From an uncultured Clostridia bacterium (GTDB lineage: Bacteria; Bacillota; Clostridia; Oscillospirales; Acutalibacteraceae), in the NCBI GenBank assembly GCA_937880805.1, contig CALGRR010000100.1:1-30228 (forward strand): 30,228 nucleotides of DNA, in the 5' to 3' direction. Below are positions 1-6,772 of the stretch, piece after piece. Numbering within the stretch: position 1 is the stretch's first letter; every line of letters starts with the position of its first letter. The translations under genes were made by a program, and so were the position numbers. The notes below the pieces were generated by a model that was not told where the DNA came from, made no database searches, and saw only the letters and a list, made by a program, of their open reading frames with translations.

Positions 1-10
1 CCGTCTTTAA

Positions 11-35
11 CCCCTGGTAGAACCAGGGGTTTATT
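11..35 (+). terminator. Hairpin terminator of a gene left of the window
   Basis: CCCCTGGT pairs with ACCAGGGG around a 3-nt loop and is followed by TTTATTT. It probably ends a rightward transcript that starts outside the window. It could also serve leftward transcription. Confidence 0.55.
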
Positions 36-49
36 TCCACACCTGAAGG

Positions 50-88
50 CACCAAATAAAGACACTTCCGTTTACATTCGGAAGTGTC
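50..88 (-). terminator. Leftward terminator after the 24-codon ORF
   Basis: A perfect 10-bp stem, GACACTTCCG with CGGAAGTGTC, has an 8-nt loop. Read leftward it is followed by TTTATTTGG. It lies 27 nt beyond the stop codon of the small leftward ORF at 115-189 and closes that transcription unit. Confidence 0.6.
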
Positions 89-114
89 TGAAAAATGCAG
101 ATAAATTTATTCTG

Positions 115-189
115 TCAACACAGCATGGCAGACAAAACGACACTTCGATTCAAAACGTTCTGCATCACATCATTCTTTCTGTTTGTCAT
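115..189 (-). CDS. Possible 24-residue peptide gene with its own promoter and terminator
   Basis: The leftward ORF starts at an ATG 5 nt after AGGTGG, a good ribosome binding site, and encodes 24 residues: MTNRKNDVMQN, then VLNRSVVLSAMLC, with a Cys as the last residue. I do not recognise it. What makes it worth listing is its setting: an extended sigma-A promoter at 224-252, a short leader, and a hairpin terminator just downstream, so a short RNA of about 160 nt is expected. The N-terminal half is polar and the C-terminal half hydrophobic, which would suit a signalling or leader peptide. It could equally be a non-coding RNA or the remnant of a longer gene. No signal-peptide cleavage site or modification enzyme is visible nearby. 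Confidence 0.35.
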   Translation of the reverse strand: MTNRKNDVMQNVLNRSVVLSAMLC

Positions 190-223
190 TTTATCCACCT
201 GCCTTTCTTTAAAATTTTTCTAT

Positions 224-252
224 ATTCTAACAATACAAAACAAATTTGTCAA
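224..252 (-). promoter_or_regulatory. Extended sigma-A promoter, leftward
   Basis: Reading leftward, TTGACA (252-247), a 17-bp spacer and TAGAAT (229-224) form a near-consensus promoter, with TG one base upstream of the -10 (extended -10). Transcription would begin near 217 and run into the 24-codon ORF. Confidence 0.65.
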
Positions 253-268
253 CCGTTTTCGCCAATTG

Positions 269-301
269 TGCAAAAGTGTTGATTTTAAATGCAAAAGTGT
301 T
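269..301. repeat. Two perfect 12-bp direct repeats upstream of the leftward promoter
   Basis: TGCAAAAGTGTT occurs at 269-280 and again at 290-301, a 21-bp period or two helical turns. The pair sits about 17 bp upstream of the leftward -35 box. The geometry resembles activator sites of LytTR-type regulators, which bind 9-bp direct repeats with a 21-bp period, but the sequence matches their consensus only loosely. The regulator is unknown. Confidence 0.45.
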
Positions 302-328
302 TGAGAAAGACTAATATATTTCCGAAGG

Positions 329-417
329 GCGCACTTCTATACATATCCTGACGGAATGTAAAGTGCGCAGCTCCGCTGATGAAAAATCAAAGATTTTAAA
401 CAAGGGTTTTACCCTTG
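329..417. repeat. Palindromic stem-loops in non-coding DNA
   Basis: GCGCACTT (329-336) pairs with AAGTGCGC (361-368). A second tight hairpin, CAAGGGT-TTT-ACCCTTG, lies at 401-417. No gene is visible here. Both may be terminators or parts of a dispersed intergenic repeat. Confidence 0.4.
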
Positions 418-454
418 CATTGTAGAACAGCTATCCCGATTTTATATTATTGTT

Positions 455-729
455 TAAGCCCAAGGGGCGCAGCTCGGAGAGAAGATTTTTAAATTTTCTC
501 TCCGATTTTTGTTAGGGGTTTGGGGAAGAAATTCACCAACAAGCGGTAAAAAACCGACGAGAAAAATTATGACCAAATTGTAAATTGGGATAATTTGAAA
601 ATGAGGTTTTGGCAAAAGTGGGTATCCACTCGCCCTGCTTGCAAAGAATGTGAACAGGTGAAATGGGCACGATTTGCAAGCAACTTTTGGCAAGGTTGTA
701 TCCACATTTGCCTTGCTTGCCAAAGAACG
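455..729. repeat. Intergenic repeat element, no convincing gene
   Basis: The stretch starts with a hairpin (CGGAGAGAA at 475-483 with TTCTCTCCG at 496-504). It then holds two imperfect copies of a roughly 44-bp unit at 607-650 and 685-729, both beginning TTTTGGCAA and containing TATCCAC and TGCTTGC. Open frames cross it on both strands but none has a ribosome binding site or the look of a folded protein. I read it as a copy of a dispersed non-coding repeat, from pattern alone. Confidence 0.4.
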
Positions 730-741
730 AAAAGCTTTATG

Positions 742-770
742 TTGCATTTCTTTTGTATCAATGGTAAAAT
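742..770 (+). promoter_or_regulatory. Promoter of the 802-2804 gene run
   Basis: TTGCAT (742-747), a 17-bp spacer and TAAAAT (765-770), with TG one base before the -10, form a plausible extended sigma-A promoter. The expected start near 777 gives a 25-nt leader carrying GGGGTG before the ATG at 802. Confidence 0.5.
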
Positions 771-801
771 TGAAACAGTAGAATTAATCGGGGTGTGAAT
801 T

Positions 802-1071
802 ATGATTGAATCCAAATGCGGAATACTTTGCGTTTCTTGTGAATTCAGAGAAAAATGCGTCTGTGGCGGATGTATAGAAACAGGCGGTCATCCTTTTTAC
901 GGTGAGTGCTCTGTTGCAAATTGCTGTCAAAACAAAGGTGTTGCATACTGCGGTGAATGTTCTGATTTTCCGTGTGAATTGCTTGTGAAGTTTTCCTGCG
1001 ATCCCGAACACGGGGACAACCCCAAAGGCGCAAGAATTGAACAATGCAAGAAATGGAAAGTGTGTAAATAA
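802..1071 (+). CDS. DUF3795-type Cys-rich small protein
   Basis: This 89-residue protein carries 12 cysteines in CxxC-like groups (CGILCVSC, CVCGGC, CGECSDFPC), the pattern of the DUF3795 family, small presumed zinc- or metal-binding proteins of unknown function common in Clostridia. It has no signal peptide and should be cytosolic. GGGGTG precedes the ATG. Its TAA stop overlaps the ATG of the next gene by one base (TAATG), so it is translationally coupled to the acetyltransferase. The family call rests on the Cys spacing and length; the biochemical role is not known. Confidence 0.75.
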   Translation: MIESKCGILCVSCEFREKCVCGGCIETGGHPFYGECSVANCCQNKGVAYCGECSDFPCELLVKFSCDPEHGDNPKGARIEQCKKWKVCK

Positions 1072-1538
1072 TGAACTTTGCTTGGCGTGATTACAATCCC
1101 GAAACTATGGGGTTTGTTGAAGATTGGATTGACGAGGTTGCCGTAAAAATGACGGGTATGGAAGATGGCTTTCGTCAGGAATATGAATACTGGTCTAATG
1201 AAGATTATAATGTTGTCGGTAACAATTACTGGTGCAAGGTGATTTTTGAAAATCAAAATCCGTTTGCTGTAATTGAGTTTGGTTTGCATGAGGGCTGCTT
1301 TACAATTATGGAAATTATTGTTGCACCCGAAGTGCGTGGTCAGGGTATGGGTTCAAAAATTATAAAAGAGCTTATCGAGAATGCGAAATTCATAATTGGT
1401 ATGGATATAAAAAAGGCTGATGCAATAATTTTTCCAAGCAATATCGCATCTCAAAAGGCATTTGAAAAAGCAGACTTTAAATATAACCATACCCACGAAG
1501 ATGGCGATGCTATGACTTATGTTTATGAGCGTGAATGA
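1071..1538 (+). CDS. GNAT-family N-acetyltransferase
   Basis: A 155-residue GNAT protein that would transfer an acetyl group from acetyl-CoA to an unknown amine. The acetyl-CoA loop is clear: VAPEVRGQGMGSKII at about 84-98, the R/Q-x-x-G-x-G/A motif preceded by the strand IMEIIV. The later SNIASQKAFEKADF segment is the usual motif B region, where an Asn and a Phe close the cofactor site. It starts on the last base of the preceding stop codon and probably shares its transcript. The substrate cannot be read from the sequence; small-molecule detoxification is as likely as protein modification. Confidence 0.8.
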   Translation: MNFAWRDYNPETMGFVEDWIDEVAVKMTGMEDGFRQEYEYWSNEDYNVVGNNYWCKVIFENQNPFAVIEFGLHEGCFTIMEIIVAPEVRGQGMGSKIIKELIENAKFIIGMDIKKADAIIFPSNIASQKAFEKADFKYNHTHEDGDAMTYVYERE

Positions 1539-1539
1539 T

Positions 1540-1905
1540 ATGGAATTTATAAAAAGTGAAAACATAAAAGAACTTTCAAATCCCGGAGTTATTTCAAGAC
1601 AACTGATAAATCCCGAAAATTCAAAAAGCGAAAGAGTTACAATTACGGAAGTTCATCTTGAGGTTGGTGCAAGTCAGCCAAGACATAAGCACGATACATC
1701 TGAACAGATATGGTATGCTGTTCAGGGCAAAGGCAAATTGCTTCTTGCAGATGATAAAGAAATGATTTTTGTTGCAGGTGATGTTGTCAGATTTGCAGAT
1801 AATGATATTCACGGTTTGTTGAATGACGGTGATACTGAATTTGTATATATTTCAGTAACTTCTCCGCCAATAGATTTCTGGTATGCTTACGAAGAAAAGA
1901 AATGA
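1540..1905 (+). CDS. Single-domain cupin protein
   Basis: A 121-residue protein with one conserved beta-barrel cupin domain. Motif 1 is PRHKHDTSEQIWYAVQGKG (about 47-65), giving metal ligands His49, His51 and Glu55. Motif 2 is GDVVRFADNDIHGL with His91. Such proteins bind Fe, Mn or Ni and serve as isomerases, dioxygenases or sugar-binding regulators; which applies here is unclear. I chose the ATG at 1540, one base after the acetyltransferase stop. An in-frame ATG at 1519 would overlap that gene by 20 bases. The ribosome binding site is weak in both cases, so coupling to upstream translation is likely. Confidence 0.75.
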   Translation: MEFIKSENIKELSNPGVISRQLINPENSKSERVTITEVHLEVGASQPRHKHDTSEQIWYAVQGKGKLLLADDKEMIFVAGDVVRFADNDIHGLLNDGDTEFVYISVTSPPIDFWYAYEEKK

Positions 1906-1922
1906 ATAAAGAGGTGTAATTT

Positions 1923-2474
1923 ATGAAACATTGCGGAACGCAAAGACTGGAAACGGAAAGACTGATTCTGAGAAGATTTGTCAAAGAAGATTCTGAAGCT
2001 GTATATAAGAATTGGGCAACTGACCCTGAAGTAACAAAATATTTAACCTGGCAGGTTCATTCAAACGAAAAGGTAAGCAAACAAGCAGTAAAATCATGGC
2101 TGAAACAGTATTCTGACGATAAATATTATCATTGGGCTATTGTTTTAAAAGAAAACGGCGATGAACCGATTGGCGGTATTGACGTTGTATTGATCAACGA
2201 AGATGTTTCGATGATGCATATAGGATATTGTATCGGAAGAAACTGGTGGCATCAGGGAATTACTTCCGAAGCTCTCAAAGCAGTTATGGATTATTTATTT
2301 GATGTTGTCGATGTTAACCGAATTGAGTCAAGACACGATACGAGAAATCCCAATTCGGGCAAAGTGATGATGAAATGCGGAATGAAATATGAAGGCACTC
2401 TGCACAGTGCAGACAGGAATAATCAGGGTATTTGCGACATCAGTTATTATGCATTGTTAAAATCGGAACGCTGA
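1923..2474 (+). CDS. RimJ/RimL-type GNAT acetyltransferase
   Basis: A 183-residue acetyltransferase of the Acetyltransf_3 (RimJ/RimL-like) branch. The N-terminus TERLILRRFVKEDSEAVY is typical of that branch. The acetyl-CoA site is GRNWWHQGITSEALKAV (about 105-121), and TRNPNSGKVMMKCGMKYEG (about 140-158) is the second cofactor motif. GAGGTG lies 8 nt before the ATG. Members acetylate N-termini of ribosomal proteins or small molecules such as antibiotics; nothing here decides which. It is the fourth gene of the rightward run. Confidence 0.85.
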   Translation: MKHCGTQRLETERLILRRFVKEDSEAVYKNWATDPEVTKYLTWQVHSNEKVSKQAVKSWLKQYSDDKYYHWAIVLKENGDEPIGGIDVVLINEDVSMMHIGYCIGRNWWHQGITSEALKAVMDYLFDVVDVNRIESRHDTRNPNSGKVMMKCGMKYEGTLHSADRNNQGICDISYYALLKSER

Positions 2475-2492
2475 TTTTAAAGGTGATATTTA

Positions 2493-2804
2493 ATGGGAAA
2501 TTATGATGATAACGTAATAGCTGTTTATGAACGGCTTAAAGACAGATATGATTTAGTTTTGGCCACATCATCTGAACTTGATGAAGGTTTTACTATTGAC
2601 TGTCCTGTAATTGTCGGCAAAGCTCACGGACAAATTGTTGAATTATATGACGACGGTGCAATGTTTGTAATGGATGTGATGGACGCCGAGAAAACTATGG
2701 GCACTCATTGGCATCCTTACGATGTCGAAAATGCAGTAGATGATATTGCAGAGTTTATGGAAGGCAAATCTGATTACGAATTGGATCCTTTCAGAAAGCT
2801 ATAA
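2493..2804 (+). CDS. Conserved acidic small protein of unknown function
   Basis: A 103-residue, strongly acidic cytosolic protein with no signal peptide or membrane segment. AAAGGTGATATTTA before the ATG gives a ribosome binding site. The core (LATSSELDEGFTIDCPVI, then HGQIVELYDDGAMFVMDVMD and GTHWHPYDVENAVDDI) reads like a compact alpha/beta fold. It resembles small proteins found beside acetyltransferases in Clostridia, but I cannot give it a family name. HWHP could bind a metal. It closes the gene run that begins at 802. Confidence 0.65.
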   Translation: MGNYDDNVIAVYERLKDRYDLVLATSSELDEGFTIDCPVIVGKAHGQIVELYDDGAMFVMDVMDAEKTMGTHWHPYDVENAVDDIAEFMEGKSDYELDPFRKL

Positions 2805-2814
2805 GGTGTTTACA

Positions 2815-2856
2815 ATGTTTGGCGAACAAATTTACAAGTTCCAATTTATGAAATAA
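2815..2856 (+). pseudogene. 13-codon ORF, possible stump of an XRE regulator
   Basis: An ATG 6 nt after AAGGTG opens a frame, MFGEQIYKFQFMK, that stops after 13 codons. The first eight residues resemble the start of many XRE-type regulators (MFGEQIYKLR...), so this may be the stump of a gene cut by deletion or insertion. The similarity is too short to be secure. Confidence 0.2.
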
Positions 2857-2890
2857 CATAATTACAAAAGAATCTGAAAAAGATTTTTAA

Positions 2891-2926
2891 CTCCTTCGGC
2901 GGTTAATCCGTCGGAGGATATTTTTT
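2891..2926 (+). terminator. Intrinsic terminator of the 802-2804 run
   Basis: TCCTTCGGCGG pairs with CCGTCGGAGGA around a TTAAT loop and is followed by a T-rich tract (TATTTTTTT). It separates the enzyme run from the recombinase module. Confidence 0.75.
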
Positions 2927-2960
2927 TGAATAAATCCTTTTCGGCACTTATGCAAAATTG

Positions 2961-2992
2961 TAGTTGACAACTATATTTATTTGTGCTATAAT
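2961..2992 (+). promoter_or_regulatory. Consensus promoter with palindromic operator
   Basis: TTGACA (2964-2969), 17 bp, TATAAT (2987-2992) with an upstream TG is a perfect sigma-A promoter. The palindrome TAGTTG-A-CAACTA (2961-2973) covers the -35 box exactly. The natural reading is an autorepression operator for the XRE protein encoded just downstream, which would silence the recombinase by blocking RNA polymerase. Confidence 0.75.
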
Positions 2993-3024
2993 GATTACAC
3001 AATATAATATTAGGAGGTGAAACG

Positions 3025-3381
3025 ATGGAAATTATCAGCAAAAGGCTGAAAGAGCTCCGTGAAAGTGTGGGTCTTTCTCAAAACAAACTTGCTCAGATTT
3101 CGGGAATGAAACAGTCGAGCATCAACCGATATGAAAACGGTTCGGCAACACCTTCTCCTGAAAATATGGTCAAGCTTGCAGATTACTATGATGTGTCGCT
3201 TGACTATATCTACGGCAGAACGGATAATCCGCAAGGCAGACTGTATGAACACAAAACAAAGTACAGCCCCGAAATGGAAAAGTTTGTTGAAATGTGCTTT
3301 GACCCCAACTCCAGAGCAAACCATCAACTCAAGGCAACTCTTCTGAAACTTTTGAGTTCTGAGGGGGTGACAGATGATTGA
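3025..3381 (+). CDS. XRE-family repressor of the recombinase module
   Basis: A 118-residue regulator with an N-terminal HTH_3 domain (about 6-60): RLKELRESVGLSQNKLAQ, then SSINRYENGSATPSPENM and the closing LADYYDVSLDYIYGR, the standard Cro/CI-type fold. The C-terminal 50 residues would serve dimerisation. AGGAGGTG lies 5 nt before the ATG. Its TGA overlaps the TTG start of the serine recombinase, so the two are co-translated. With the palindrome on the promoter, the simplest model is a self-repressing switch that keeps recombinase levels low. The inducing signal is unknown. Confidence 0.85.
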   Translation: MEIISKRLKELRESVGLSQNKLAQISGMKQSSINRYENGSATPSPENMVKLADYYDVSLDYIYGRTDNPQGRLYEHKTKYSPEMEKFVEMCFDPNSRANHQLKATLLKLLSSEGVTDD

Positions 3382-4856
3382 AAGCAGTTATCTACGCACG
3401 TTATTCTTCCGACAGTCAGCGTGAAGAATCAATTGACGGTCAGATTCGTGAATGTACTCAGTATTGCGAAAAGAACGGTATAACAATCGTGAATCATTAT
3501 ATTGACCGTGCATTTTCTGCAAAGACCGATAACCGACCCGAATTTTTACAAATGATAAAGGATAGTGCCAAGGGAAACTTTGAAGCGATTATCGTATGGA
3601 AGCTTGACAGATTTTCAAGAAACAGATACGACAGCGCTCACTACAAGGCTCTTTTGAGAAAGAACGGAGTTAAGGTTGTGTCGGCAACAGAAAACATAGC
3701 AGACGGACCCGAAGGAATTATTCTTGAATCGTTGCTTGAAGGAATGGCGGAATATTATTCAGCGGAACTGTCGGTGAAAGTTACCCGAGGACATACAGAG
3801 AATGCTCTTAAATGCAAGTATAACGGTGGAACACTTACATTCGGTTACAGAATTGACGAGGACAAACATTATCAGCTCAATCCCGAAACCGCACCAGTTG
3901 TTCTTGAAATTTTTGAGATGTATGATTCGGGAATAACAATGCAGAAAATCTGTGATTATCTCAATGAAAAAGGTGTAAAAAGCGTCAGGGGCAAAAATAT
4001 TGACCTGAATTTTATCAGAGGTATTCTTCATAATCCGAGATACAAAGGCGAATATGTTTACCGAGATATTGTTATCCCAGGTGGCGTACCTCAGATAGTA
4101 AGTCCGGAATTGTATGACAGCGTACAGTATCGCATTGCAACAAGCAGAAAGACAACCGGACGAAGAACCGATGATGATGCGTATATTTTCACAACAAAAT
4201 TGTTCTGCGGAACTTGCAAATCGTATATGGTTGGCGAAAGCGGAACAAGTTGCACGGGGAACAAATATCATTATTACAGATGTGTAAACACAAAGAAAAA
4301 GAAGCTTTGCGATGCAAAGCACAAATCAATCCGCAAGGACAAGCTTGAAGAAGTTGTTATTGGACACATAAAGAAAATGCTTATGGATGACGGTTTTGTT
4401 AACTATCTTGCGACAAAAGCATTTGAACTTCAGGAAAAGGAAAGCAGCGAGCTTCCGTTGCTCAGAAAGCAACTTGAAGAAACAGAAAAAGGCATAGAGA
4501 ATATGCTTAACGCAATTCAGGCAGGAATACTGAACGACTCAACGAAAAAACGTCTTGATGATTTGGAAGTGTTGAAATCCGAGCTTGAAGCAAGTATAAT
4601 AAAAGAAGAAATCAGGAAACCTACGTACACATTCGAGCAGATTTATTTTTACATAATGAGCTCCAGGGATGTTGATACGGATACTGTAAAGGGTCGCAAA
4701 ACCTTGGTTGACCACTTTGTTAACAGTATAGTGGTTTATGACGATAAGATTCTGATTAACCTTAATTACAAAAAGGGATCAAAACAAATTTCATTTAAAG
4801 AGATAGAAAATTCGGGGTTAAGTTCGGGACTGGTATCCTCTCTCGGACCATCTTAA
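3378..4856 (+). CDS. Large serine recombinase
   Basis: A 492-residue site-specific recombinase. The catalytic resolvase domain holds Arg8 and Ser10 (YARYSSDSQ, Ser10 the expected nucleophile) and LDRFSR (76-81). The recombinase domain follows (about 150-255), then a zinc ribbon with Cys277, Cys280, Cys302 and Cys311, a coiled coil (about 352-412) and a C-terminal tail. This is the full architecture of phage- and transposon-type integrases that join short attP and attB sites. Translation starts at a TTG overlapping the XRE stop, with GAGGGGGTG as ribosome binding site. No second mobility gene lies beside it, so its cargo and attachment sites are undefined. All main catalytic residues are present, so it looks active. 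Confidence 0.9.
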   Translation: MKAVIYARYSSDSQREESIDGQIRECTQYCEKNGITIVNHYIDRAFSAKTDNRPEFLQMIKDSAKGNFEAIIVWKLDRFSRNRYDSAHYKALLRKNGVKVVSATENIADGPEGIILESLLEGMAEYYSAELSVKVTRGHTENALKCKYNGGTLTFGYRIDEDKHYQLNPETAPVVLEIFEMYDSGITMQKICDYLNEKGVKSVRGKNIDLNFIRGILHNPRYKGEYVYRDIVIPGGVPQIVSPELYDSVQYRIATSRKTTGRRTDDDAYIFTTKLFCGTCKSYMVGESGTSCTGNKYHYYRCVNTKKKKLCDAKHKSIRKDKLEEVVIGHIKKMLMDDGFVNYLATKAFELQEKESSELPLLRKQLEETEKGIENMLNAIQAGILNDSTKKRLDDLEVLKSELEASIIKEEIRKPTYTFEQIYFYIMSSRDVDTDTVKGRKTLVDHFVNSIVVYDDKILINLNYKKGSKQISFKEIENSGLSSGLVSSLGPS

Positions 4857-4861
4857 AGAAG

Positions 4862-4898
4862 GCTGAAATCGTTGATATACAACGGTTTCAGCTTTTTT
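4862..4898 (+). terminator. Intrinsic terminator of the recombinase
   Basis: GCTGAAATCGTTG pairs with CAACGGTTTCAGC (one mismatch) around an ATATA loop, followed by six T. It begins 5 nt after the recombinase stop codon. Confidence 0.85.
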
Positions 4899-4917
4899 CA
4901 TTTCCGTTATTTTTACA

Positions 4918-5099
4918 CCTTGGACATTATTTGGACATTATTCTCGGAAAAACAGGCTTTTTTGCCTTGTTTCAATCAGTTTTGCGAACAAAAACAGGAC
5001 ATTACTCAGAGCGGTTTTCGCTGCCAGGTAATGTCCTTGTTTAATTTTAAATATTTGTGTGATTAGGAATGCTTGTGCTCGACAAATTGGAATTTGTCA
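4918..5099. repeat. 182-bp direct repeat, copy A
   Basis: This copy matches 14634-14815 at 172 of 182 positions without gaps. It contains GGACATT three times, a long stem-loop (GGACATTAC at 5008-5016 with GTAATGTCC at 5028-5036), an AGGC/GCCT hairpin with T-run, and GACAAATTGGAATTTGTC at its right end. It fills the gap between the recombinase and the 3' end of the leftward glycosidase. Read leftward the hairpins precede T-rich tracts and could act as terminators. Confidence 0.85.
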
Positions 5100-5116
5100 T
5101 AAAAATCGCTCTAACA

Positions 5117-6706
5117 TCAATAAACAATATATATCGGTGTATTGCTGACAGTCAGCTTCCTGCCGATTTGTATTTCATTGCCGTACATATCAAAGGCTTT
5201 ATAATCGCCTTCGGGTGCGTCGATTTTAGTTTTATTTCCAATACTATAATATACTTCGATTTTCTTTTCGTTATCAGCGTATTCATCAATCACAAGATTC
5301 TTTTCATCCGAAATATTCTTCACAAACTCTGCATTGCCGAGAAAACGGATAACGGTTGCGTAGGAAATCACAGCTTCGGTAGGTTGGAGATACTCGTTGA
5401 AAAATGCAAAGTTATTTATATCGTTTTCAGGTGTAACGGTTTTTCTGAATGCGAACGAAACAAATCCGCTTGCTCCTGTTGAACGGGTGTAAAGTGCCTT
5501 GCAGGCGATTGTAGCTGCATCTGCACCTCCTACTCCGCTTTCGCTGTTGAAACCGCCATTTGAAAGTCCTGCAGATTTTGTAAGCGATAACATTTTGCCC
5601 ATATAATTATAGTAATTATCGAGTCCGTCGTGGTTGTGATAACCGTAATTATCGAGCAGATTTTTATTCATCAGCTCTGCTGATTTCTGATAGAAAACAT
5701 GGTTACTTTCTTTTTCTGCAACAGCAAGTCCGCCCGAATAAACATAGGCAGACTGATTTTCGACTTTGATTATTGTAGCTGTTTTTTCAAGAATCGAAAA
5801 ATATTCTTCGGGAGTGCCTGCGAAGAAATACCAGTTCGGCTCGTTCCAGATTTCCCACAGAATGTCGGTATTGTCTGCGTAATGTTCTGCAATCTTGCCT
5901 GCAAAACCCGACCAAATATTTTCATCGGGAGGGTAAGTCCAGCCAATTGATTCATCGTAATTTTCTTTATATTTATCTGCGGCAGACCATTTTCCTGCGT
6001 TGAAGCCGAGAAGCCAGTTATATTTCATATTCCGCTCGTTAACCTTGCCGACAAGGTAATCCTGCACGGAGAAATTTACTTCTCCGTAAGCCTCACTCTG
6101 CATTGTGCCCCATCCGACGCTGTCTTCACGAACAAGATTTACACCGAGATATTCAGCTGCATCAAGAATTTTATCTACTGATTCATCTGCAGTATAGTTA
6201 GGAAGCTGAAAACCCTGGTCCCAAGTGTAAGCACGGGAGATATACGGCTGAATTCCGTAGTAAAAGCTGTCGCTTGCCTGTGCATTTTTCGGAAGAACAC
6301 CAATGTTGAAACTGTATTTGGTTCTGTCGGTCAGTTCAATCGCAACCGTAAAAATTCCGTTTTTATCTGACGAAAAAGTGAAGGTGTTATACGGCACATC
6401 AAAATTTAAATTAACATATCCTCGCTTATCAAAGCCTGTCTGCTCACTCTTAACGGAGATTTTTGCTCTTGTGCCGTCAAGGGATTCATCAAGGCACTCA
6501 ATTATAACCTTGATTTCCTCATCTGGCTCAAACAGATTACCTTCACCAACAACTCCAAAGCGTAAACAATCACTTTCGCCGTTTATATAGTATTCGGTTT
6601 CGGTTTCCGTTTGAGTGATAACAAGTTGTTTTTCAGGGAATAATCCAACGAAAAACATATCAATTGCAAACACAACGGATAGCAAAAATGAAATGATTTG
6701 TGTCAT
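5117..6706 (-). CDS. Secreted clan GH-A glycoside hydrolase
   Basis: A 529-residue glycosidase. Residues 1-27 are a hydrophobic signal or anchor segment without a clear cleavage site. About 30-145 form a beta-rich N-terminal domain, and 150-440 a TIM barrel. The acid/base is Glu289 in WEIWNEPNW, and the likely nucleophile is Glu389 in NGGFNSESGVGG, the spacing expected of retaining clan A enzymes (GH5, GH39 and relatives). His357 and His359 (YHNHD) line the presumed site. AAAAGGAG precedes the ATG by 6 nt. It is 66 bp downstream of the FAD oxidoreductase and probably shares its transcript. The exact family and substrate cannot be fixed by eye; a plant cell-wall side chain fits the neighbours. 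Confidence 0.8.
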   Translation of the reverse strand: MTQIISFLLSVVFAIDMFFVGLFPEKQLVITQTETETEYYINGESDCLRFGVVGEGNLFEPDEEIKVIIECLDESLDGTRAKISVKSEQTGFDKRGYVNLNFDVPYNTFTFSSDKNGIFTVAIELTDRTKYSFNIGVLPKNAQASDSFYYGIQPYISRAYTWDQGFQLPNYTADESVDKILDAAEYLGVNLVREDSVGWGTMQSEAYGEVNFSVQDYLVGKVNERNMKYNWLLGFNAGKWSAADKYKENYDESIGWTYPPDENIWSGFAGKIAEHYADNTDILWEIWNEPNWYFFAGTPEEYFSILEKTATIIKVENQSAYVYSGGLAVAEKESNHVFYQKSAELMNKNLLDNYGYHNHDGLDNYYNYMGKMLSLTKSAGLSNGGFNSESGVGGADAATIACKALYTRSTGASGFVSFAFRKTVTPENDINNFAFFNEYLQPTEAVISYATVIRFLGNAEFVKNISDEKNLVIDEYADNEKKIEVYYSIGNKTKIDAPEGDYKAFDMYGNEIQIGRKLTVSNTPIYIVY

Positions 6707-6772
6707 ACGTTTCTCCTTTTATATCTGTTCCGCAAATTCTTATTTGTCTGATGCACTTAACCTGTGCAGTAA

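Noticed and set aside
95..304. Rightward 69-codon frame
   Set aside because: No ribosome binding site; it overlaps the leftward promoter, direct repeats and small ORF, and its residues look like random AT-rich translation.
454..798. Overlapping frames on both strands (up to 97 codons)
   Set aside because: They cross a repeat element with internal duplication, have no ribosome binding sites and no plausible protein features.
4826..4856. 3' end of the serine recombinase gene looks a little like a tRNA end (TCCTCTCTCGGACCA)
   Set aside because: The T-arm consensus is missing and no cloverleaf can be formed, so neither a tRNA nor a tRNA-type attachment site can be claimed.
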